Below, in pieces: positions 51,396-64,000 of a stretch of 64,000 nt of DNA. The stretch is taken from contig LS997566.1 of NCBI GenBank assembly GCA_000469685.2, forward strand, positions 2,717,561 through 2,781,560, written 5' to 3'. Each line of letters starts with the position of its first letter. The first letter of the stretch is position 1. Under the pieces are notes generated by a model. The model did not search any database. It saw only the letters and a list, made by a program, of their open reading frames with translations, and was not told where the DNA came from. Source of the DNA: Haemonchus contortus. Taxonomy: Eukaryota > Nematoda > Chromadorea > Rhabditida > Trichostrongylidae. The translations under genes and the position numbers were made by a program.

Positions 51396-51422
51396 CTTTT
51401 AGTTTACCAAACCCATGCCAAA

Positions 51423-51425
<3 letters not shown>
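51396..51425 (+). promoter_or_regulatory. Leader of the Notch receptor: possible SL acceptor and overlapping upstream ATG
   Basis: GGCTTTTAG ends at 51402 and could accept a spliced leader about 20 bases before the receptor ATG at 51423. Between them, an ATG at 51415 opens a 12-codon frame that overlaps the receptor start and ends in TGA at about 51451. If transcripts begin at this acceptor, the short frame would be met first. Confidence 0.35.
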
Positions 51426-57644
<6,219 letters not shown>

Positions 57645-58159
57645 AAAACTCTCAGGTATTTGATCTTTCAAAATGTTTTTTTACTTGTGTACATATATGT
57701 ATATATTTTGAACTAACTTTGTCCTAAAAGGGTCTGTCAGTGAGAGATTATCCGATCCTTCATACCTCAGGGTGAATTATGTTGTTATTTTGGTACTTGT
57801 AAGCGTATTTTTATGATGGGAATATACTTCAATTTATCCCTGTGATTAATGTATATAGTTTCGTTTTATCATGTACTTATCTAGAGATAAAAACATTTTT
57901 GGATAGATTTTAGTATCAAAAGGAAAGGCTATGATGGCCATTTTTATTTCTGCCCATTTGCAATAGCTTTTTCCTGGGTTCCTGAAGAGATGGTGTATGG
58001 AAGACATCTCAGTCTCCATTCCCCTACATCAGAGGCAATCATTAAGTCTCATAATTGGCCACCTTTAGGTTTTTGGACCATCTTGATTGCTTGCGAGCGG
58101 CAAAAATGGTTTTGTTGTTTGTTTATCAAAAATCGGATAAAGCAAAGTGTAAGCCCTAA
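57645..58159. other. 3' flank of the Notch receptor gene
   Basis: AT-rich sequence consistent with a 3' UTR (ATAT-rich tracts, GATAAAAACA near 57886), followed by unassigned sequence. No exon is recognised. Confidence 0.4.
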
Positions 58160-58368
58160 TGTGGGCGAAGGCAATGGGATCGAGCTCGGACGCGGAGGAG
58201 GTTGAAACAGATGAGATCTTGGAGCTTCTTCTACGAAAAGGTGGAGCCTGTGAGCTGAGGTAAGCACTTGTTTGTTTTGACTCTCATATCCTGCTGAATT
58301 AGGAACATTACACCAGGAGAGGCTGATGCTGCGAGGGTATCAAGTGGAACGGTTGGTAAATTACAGAG
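58160..58368 (+). CDS. Two putative 5' exons of an unrecognised gene
   Basis: I do not recognise this gene. An ATG at 58160 (or the in-frame one at 58175) opens an exon to 58259. It encodes an acidic N-terminus (MGSSSDAEEVETDEILELLL, then RKGGACELR) and is followed by a consensus GTAAGC donor. From an AATTAG acceptor, 58303-58368 continues in the right phase with RNITPGEADAARV and ends at another GT donor. No further exon was found before the poly-G run at 58420. The composition is coding-like and there is no signal peptide or domain. The two exons overlap nothing else on this strand, but a minus-strand exon lies just downstream at 58667-58844. Confidence 0.4.
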
Positions 58369-58666
58369 GTGATCCTATAAGATTTCCGTGTTCCGTGTTT
58401 GGCCCATAAGTAGGAATTAGGGGGGGGGGGGTTTAGGGAGAGTAATAGGGTCGATGCTGGCAGGACGCTACGCGCTGCTGTGCTACCAATTGAGATAATG
58501 GCATTTGATCCACTTGTATATTTTTGGGTGTATGGGTCCGAAAGGTGTCTGCTCCATTCAAGTTTCAATATTTATTCAATTTGTAAAAAAAACGTAAAAT
58601 TCAGCAGTTTATTATTTGTGTTATCATGACTGCCACTTATGTAACATGCATATGCCTATTTCTTTT

Positions 58667-58844
58667 TCAATGCTTCTGTTTAGCACTGGTAGGGTACGGT
58701 GTTTCAGCACTTCGGAATTTCTTCTGTCTTTCTCGTTTTTCTTTAGTTTTCACGGATACAAGGAATTTGGCTAATATATATGTCAAAACGCCGAGTTGAC
58801 TTATGAGAAGTATTCCACATATGAGTAATATTGCAGCCGCGTAG
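58667..58844 (-). CDS. Putative last exon of a single-pass membrane protein
   Basis: From a good acceptor (TTTTTTCAG, minus strand) the frame encodes one transmembrane helix (YAAAILLICGILLISQLGVL region). A short tail rich in Lys/Arg follows (VKTKEKRERQKKFRSAETPY), with a stop at 58667-58669. The positive-inside pattern suggests an extracellular N-terminus and a cytoplasmic C-terminus. The upstream exons should lie to the right. The Ser/Thr/Lys-rich frame at 59859-60557 on the same strand is a candidate ectodomain, but the phases do not join directly, so an intermediate exon would be needed. The family is not recognised. Confidence 0.45.
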
Positions 58845-59858
58845 CTGAAAAAACCTCAGCTGCTTTTTAAGTAAGTAAATCAACAAGCCTCTCCGAGCTC
58901 ATAGCTCTTCCTAAATAGTTTCAGCCGAATCATAGGGAAAACTAGAAGGGGAGCAGTCTTTCCTATAGAATTTGCGCCCATTTTGGAATGGGCCACACAT
59001 CTGGTTCCTGTACAGAAACTCAGCTGTATACGATTGAATGTTTGTTCCGCCGATATAGGCCAACTCATCTCATGGAGTGCTAGTCTTTTCTGGAATTTCT
59101 TTAATTTCCGAAGGGGGGGGGGGGGGAGGATATCATAGGGACTCCTCGTCCCTACTCGACTCTTTTTCTGTGAGTACGGGGTAAAATGAATCAAAGAATG
59201 TCGAGAGGTAGGAGGGTGAAGGAGAAGGAGACGGTATTTAATTGAGGGAATTTATCGTCACCATGCACGGAACAACTAGAAGTAATATGGGACCAAGTAA
59301 GATAGGGGATCCTCGAGTTGCTGTCAGCAATCCCCTTACATATGCGCCACGCATGAGAGTTTCGGTTGAGATCAGAAGCGCACTTGATTGCTTCTTTCGT
59401 CCGTGCAACAGTTTACAAGGATCGGCCCAGCGGTTGAGACAACGTTTCAATCAAATGCCACTCCATGACGCATCGCGGTCGCACGCGTCGCTACTGTATG
59501 CTTCGCTACCATCGCTTGAATGTCACTTCTATGATCGGCTGTTTGTTCTGTTGTAAGACACATACTTTGCACTTTTTTCCTCGTGCTTCGTGTCACGGTC
59601 CTTCTTGAGAGAAATAATTTTAGCCCCCTGAAAAAAATTAATTCAGTCAGTCTAGTACTTGCTCCTTTGTTTAGCATATAGTCATCTCTTTTTGAGCATT
59701 AGAAACGTTAGTTAGGGGGAAGGGTAGAAGGCCGTTCACACATTTCTGGAGCCTGGTTAAATGAATATTTACCTTCAAATGGGAAGTTATGCTCATAGAG
59801 TCTTAATGGCCCAACCTTTCCCTCGACATCAGGTCTCACTGCTCCTCTACCTAGTCTA

Positions 59859-60557
59859 CTAATCAGCTCGGGGGCCAGTAGCAATACATCTACCTTTTCG
59901 ACTCACCCCATCATCCGTTCCCGTTTCTATAGTTGTCTCTTGGCTCTCGCTTAGTTCTCCTCTCGCTGTTGAGGTTTCCGTTGTTGATGACTGATGGGGC
60001 AAGGTTCTTGTTGTCTTCGATTTTGATTTTGATTTTGATTTTGATCTTGTTGTTGTTTCGGTTTTTGTTGTCTTCGATGTTCCTGTTGCCGGTAAAGATG
60101 GTGGCCAGGTTCTGCTTTTTGATGGTAGTTCCGATATTGTAGACAATTCTAATGAAGTGTCCGTTACCGGTAAGGGTACTGGCGTGGTTTCAGCAGTGGG
60201 TAAGTAGTTTGACGTGGTTTCCGATTCCCGCGACTGTTGCGGTGAGGTTTTGCTTGCTGGTAAGTATCCCAGCGTTGTTCTTAATCTCCATGGTTTTTTT
60301 ATTGTTTTTATTGTAGTCTTCTTTTTTCTTGACTTCTTCCTCCATTCCTTTCCTCTTTTCTTAGACGTGGTCTCCGTCTCAAACGTTTCCGATGTTCCAA
60401 CATCGTTTTTCAACATAGTTCCTATTCTTTTGGGTCCGAATCCTTCCAGAGAGGGGCTAACCCTGGTGTTCTGCTGCCTTTCATGTGCAGTCCGCGACAG
60501 TTCTTCTCCAACGACTGCTGCCCGCTCAGCGACGCATTGATTGTTTCTCTGCTGCAA
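59859..60557 (-). CDS. Ser/Thr/Lys-rich low-complexity open frame, function unknown
   Basis: This is an open frame of about 232 residues on the minus strand, long for this AT-rich DNA. A minus-strand acceptor (CTTTGCAG) ends at about 60552, so it may be an internal exon without its own start. The N-terminal third is mixed (one Cys, basic cluster KKRGKEWRKKSRKKK). The rest is rich in Thr, Ser, Glu and Pro with a (Ser-Lys)n run encoded by a GATTTT hexanucleotide repeat on the plus strand at about 60018-60050. A consensus GTGAGT donor lies near its 3' end (about 59904-59909). It resembles a mucin-like stalk, but no domain can be named. It could also be a chance frame through a simple repeat. Confidence 0.35.
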   Translation of the reverse strand: MQQRNNQCVAERAAVVGEELSRTAHERQQNTRVSPSLEGFGPKRIGTMLKNDVGTSETFETETTSKKRGKEWRKKSRKKKTTIKTIKKPWRLRTTLGYLPASKTSPQQSRESETTSNYLPTAETTPVPLPVTDTSLELSTISELPSKSRTWPPSLPATGTSKTTKTETTTRSKSKSKSKSKTTRTLPHQSSTTETSTARGELSESQETTIETGTDDGVSRKGRCIATGPRAD

Positions 60558-62940
60558 AGTTATTTACAGGTTTTTATTTACTTAAAGTGTGAGTTGTGTA
60601 TGGGTGTAGTGGTGTTCGTAAGAACGTTAAACTCCTACAAAGCTGCGTGCTGTAGGATAGGAATTGATTTCCGCGCGAGGGAGCTCTATCCATTTTCAGT
60701 ATGCTTCGCATGAAGGGAACTAATCCCTATGGAGAGGTCATGCATGAATGACGGAAAACGGTCAGCTTTCAGGAACCGCAATCGATATGTATGTTTTCTA
60801 CAGGTTGCTTTTTGCTCATTCCACCTACTCAAGTGCATCACACCCGAGTGAATAAAATGACAATCTCAAATAGGTAACTCACGTATGATGTGATAAGGAG
60901 GCAAACAAGCAGAAACTCTTCTGACCGCCAGCTTGGGGACCCTAAAAGAGTCTGAGTGAAAGCTGTTTTGTGAGAAGGGAGTAGAGCTAGGTATGTGCAG
61001 TAGGTCTTTCTTAAGAAACCCGAGACGAATATTGGCTTGATAATCTCTCTCTCTCTGAATTCATGTGTTCTGCCTTTATTCTACATATTATGATATAAAG
61101 AAAGCCCTGAAGTTGTTCAAGCTGTAGTAGTGCCATCTAACAGTATGGATTCAGAACCTGTGCTTAGGTAGAGCACGCTTTTACGTCTCATTCATTTACG
61201 ATGAAGCATTTCTTGTTGAACACTTATCGATTTTACGCGCGTGTATGATCGTTGCACCTAAATGGATGTTCTAGTAGGGTGAAGAAAGAGCAAGCGATCA
61301 CTTCGACTTAACTTATCGAGAGAAAGATGTTGTTTTCAATCCATCCACGAAGAAGCGACTACGAAAATACGTTATACAGGAGCTAATCGGTTGTTGGAGC
61401 CATCGTGTGTACCCCACTCTTTCTAAGAATTGAAGTTCCATACTGTTAGAAACTTCGTGCTTTTGTAACCTCCACGCTTATCTTTTACCTAGAATTCCGT
61501 CGGTGTCACTAGATCCGTCCCGAGACAGATCGGGCGCATTTCATGCTTTTGTTGCACTACTAAGGACACCACTTTTCCTTGTCGACAAAGGCAATAACGG
61601 ACTCGACCAACCATAGTCTGATAACCTGTTCTGCCTATGACACCAGGACAAGCAAGCGCAATCAGCACTTTCATCAAGTCTCAATCACTGAGCGCTGTGG
61701 AGGATGGTGATCTATAGGCTACCTTCCAAGTAATGTAGGAAACCAACCTCTCATTGACCTGGTGTGAAGAAAACTGAAGCGGCCAGAATGGGTGAAATGT
61801 TTGGATGATGATTATTCAGCTTTATCTTCACCAAATAGTCATAATCATTTTTATCTACCACATATGTTTGGCGGAGGTTGATGCTGAAGACATGTTCTTG
61901 TTGATGTGGGATATCTAGTATGTGATTTTGATGCAAGGGCAGCACTAGCTAGGGGCCGGAAGCACAACGGGTAGTATGCCAACCGACAGGATCGAACTCC
62001 ACCGAGGTTCGCTGCGCCTTTAAGTTAGCTGACATCTATCAGACGTTTAGAAAGGACTGATACCTCCGAAAAACTTTCAATGGGGAGCCATACCCGAATC
62101 TAATGCTCCCTGAAGAGTCGGTGTGAAAACAAACGACGGGTGATCTGACGGTGATAGCTACTACCTTCCGTTCCTTACAATTTATTGCTAGATCTTTACC
62201 TATTTCGACTTTGTTTTGACTATGTAGTATCGTTTTAACCCCTGCTTAAAACTTTCTCCTTCAGTCACCCATTGCAATCCACGTCTCACAGTGAATCCTC
62301 AGTGGTCGTCGGTGGTATGAAGAAGGAAAGATGATACGGTCCGTTTCTGCGGCACTACTTCACCAGATCCCTTATGAGACGAAGGTGAATAATTTTTCTT
62401 TTATACTCTTCGCCACTACTTTTGAACTTGCTGGCGTTCTGCCAATTAAATTTTCAGATGTCCCACATTTTGTAGTGCTGTTCACTGTTCCTGGACATAG
62501 GGCATGACTCGGAATAAGCTAATCAGTAATTTGTTGAAATTGCTGGTACTTATGTTCTCCCGCAGAATTCTACTCTGGTCCACTGGGCCAGCTGTACCTT
62601 CAAGGGTATATAGATGGTTCCGTCAATAAAGTTTCGATAAGTCAAACTTCCGGTAACGTCAGTCACTCGAATGCTTCAGAATCTCGAATGGTGATCAAAT
62701 AAATGACAGTTCCGGGACCATTCCACAAAGTTGATGAGCAAGGTGTTTTCGGTACGGGTATGGTAAATGCTGATTTAAGGAATTCTTAATAGATAACGGA
62801 TGATCAGTGTTTGAACAGACGTGGGAGTTTCGAGAAACAACGCTGATCGACCGGCTCGTAAATAATTATGCTCGAAAACTGCTCATTTCCTATTGATTCA
62901 GATGACGAGAAGTGTACCTAATAATATTTGTATGATCAAA
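60558..62940. other. Intergenic region, nothing recognised
   Basis: I see no exon chain, RNA gene or repeat family with confidence. A tRNA-like B-box string (GAGTTCGATCC on the minus strand, about 62000) may mark another SINE fragment. Confidence 0.4.
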
Positions 62941-62949
62941 TAGCCGATT

Positions 62950-62960
62950 GATATATAATA
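62950..62960 (+). promoter_or_regulatory. TATA box
   Basis: ATATATAATAA lies about 30-35 bases upstream of the ATG of a signal-peptide exon at 62987. The short spacing implies a very short leader, as in highly expressed, non-trans-spliced nematode genes. Confidence 0.5.
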
Positions 62961-62986
62961 AGGGGGCAAGCTGTTGTTTGTCACCA

Positions 62987-63166
62987 ATGTATCGTCAGTT
63001 AATTTTTTTCATCACCATCGCAGTCTGCTTGGTAGCTGGCAATGAGGTAGGTATCAGGTTGGATCAGTTCAGTGATTGCTGAAAAGAGCCGGGCTATGGC
63101 AAATCACTAATCTGTTTATTTTTGGACCAGGCGGCTACGCACGCAATTGCGCGCTGGGGGCTCTAG
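62987..63166 (+). CDS. Signal-peptide exon of a small or partial secreted protein
   Basis: Exon 62987-63046 encodes a typical signal peptide (MYRQLIFFITIAVCLVAGNE) and ends at a GTAGGT donor in phase 0. The nearest usable acceptor (GGACCAG, ending 63130) continues with AATHAIARWGL and a TAG at 63164-63166, giving a 31-residue product. This is either a tiny secreted peptide or, more likely, the first exon of a longer secreted protein whose other exons lie beyond the tandem repeat at the window edge. No protein family is recognised. The TATA box just upstream supports a real transcription start. Confidence 0.4.
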
Positions 63167-63359
63167 CCATAAAGGACGGAGCCACATAAGCTCCTGATTT
63201 TCATTATAAACCTTTGCCATTTGAGCCTCTTCCCTAACACTTCTGTAGCGGCCATCATACTTTATGGGGTTGGGTGTGGCCATGAAGAGTACTCCGATGT
63301 ATCCAAATCAAATACCTCTGCAGTCCACGTAGTAGAAGAAACTGTGTACTTTGGGCTGT

Positions 63360-64000
63360 GTGTGGCCATGAAGGACTACTTTGAAACGTGCCGACTTCGC
63401 CCACTCCTGGGATTTGACCACATTTGGTGCCCACCCCGCTCACCTATGGGATTTGACCACATTTGCTCTTTTACACCTTAACACTTTTTGCCGCATCCCA
63501 GAACGCTTCTGGGCAGAGTTATAAATTTTTGATCTAAGCCCCGCTCTCTTTAGTGCCAACCCCGCCCAATTTGGTGCCCATCCCGCCCAACCATCGGATT
63601 TGACCACATTTATTCTTTTACACATTGACACCTTTTTGCCGCATCCCAGAACGTTTCTGAGCAGAGTTAAAAATTTTTGATCTAAGCCCCGCCCACTTTA
63701 GTACCCACCCCGCCCACCTATGGGATTCTGCCACATTTGTTCTTTTACACCTTAACACCTTTTTGCCGCATCCCAGAACGTTTCTGAGCAAAGTTATAAA
63801 TTTTTGATCTAAGCCCCGCCCACTTTAGTACCCACCCCGCCCACCTATGGGATTCTACCACATTTGTTTTTTTACACCTTAACACCTTTTTGCCGCATCC
63901 CAGAACGTTTCTGAGCAAAGTTATAAATTTTTGATCTAAGCCCCGCCCACTTTAGTACCCACCCCGCCCACCTATGGGATTCTACCACATTTGTTCTTTT
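63360..64000 (+). repeat. Tandem repeat, 127-bp unit, continuing past the window end
   Basis: The landmark TTTTTGCCGCATCCCAGAAC recurs at about 63486, 63634, 63761 and 63888. The spacings are 148, 127 and 127 bp, and the last units are almost identical. Each unit contains CCCCGCCCACTTTAGTACCC and CACCTATGGGATTCTACCAC. The first units are more diverged and include a 21-bp longer variant, as expected at the edge of a minisatellite or satellite array. Confidence 0.95.

Overview
The window looks like nuclear DNA of a clade V (strongylid or hookworm-type) nematode. I base this on GT-AG introns that are often 45-150 bp, mixed with multi-kilobase introns full of repeats, on CR1/RTE-type non-LTR elements, on tRNA-derived SINEs and foldback elements, and on protein families arranged as in nematodes. 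The species cannot be named from sequence alone. All multi-exon models were assembled by eye: I chained ORF segments whose splice signals and codon phases agree. There is no transcript evidence.

Layout from left to right. 1-4757: no recognised gene. 4758-7100 (minus): a membrane-anchored Notch ligand of the DSL family with an MNNL-like N-terminal region, one DSL domain, a Ser/Thr-rich stalk, one transmembrane helix and a cytoplasmic tail of about 100 residues. No EGF repeat was found, and the signal-peptide exon is missing from my model. 9.6 kb: a SINE. 10202-16213 (plus): a complete glucosidase II alpha subunit (GH31) in about 24 exons. 19.3-20.6 kb: two oppositely oriented SINE copies. 20.8-23.7 kb (plus): a CR1/L2-like LINE with a long intact ORF2. 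24762-45241 (plus): a 20-kb SLC46-type (proton-coupled folate transporter-like) MFS transporter gene. Its large introns hold a degenerate RTE element and SINE pieces. 45.5-50.4 kb: a dense cluster of inverted-repeat elements, including two non-autonomous hAT-like elements with perfect 8-bp target duplications, a long-arm foldback element and a nested composite. 51423-57644 (plus): a complete LIN-12/GLP-1-type Notch receptor (18 exons, about 1016 residues) with only four EGF repeats, three LNRs, a NOD region, TM, RAM motif, ankyrin repeats and a Ser/Pro-rich tail. 58.1-60.6 kb: partial, unrecognised exons on both strands. 60.6-63 kb: nothing recognised. 62.99 kb: a TATA-driven signal-peptide exon. 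63.36 kb to the end: a 127-bp-unit tandem repeat that continues out of the window.

The most notable biology is that a DSL ligand and a Notch receptor lie within about 45 kb of each other, separated by housekeeping-type genes, and that both are EGF-poor. The glucosidase acts in ER N-glycan trimming and calnexin-cycle quality control. The SLC46-like transporter is a membrane solute carrier. Neither has to be functionally tied to the Notch pair.
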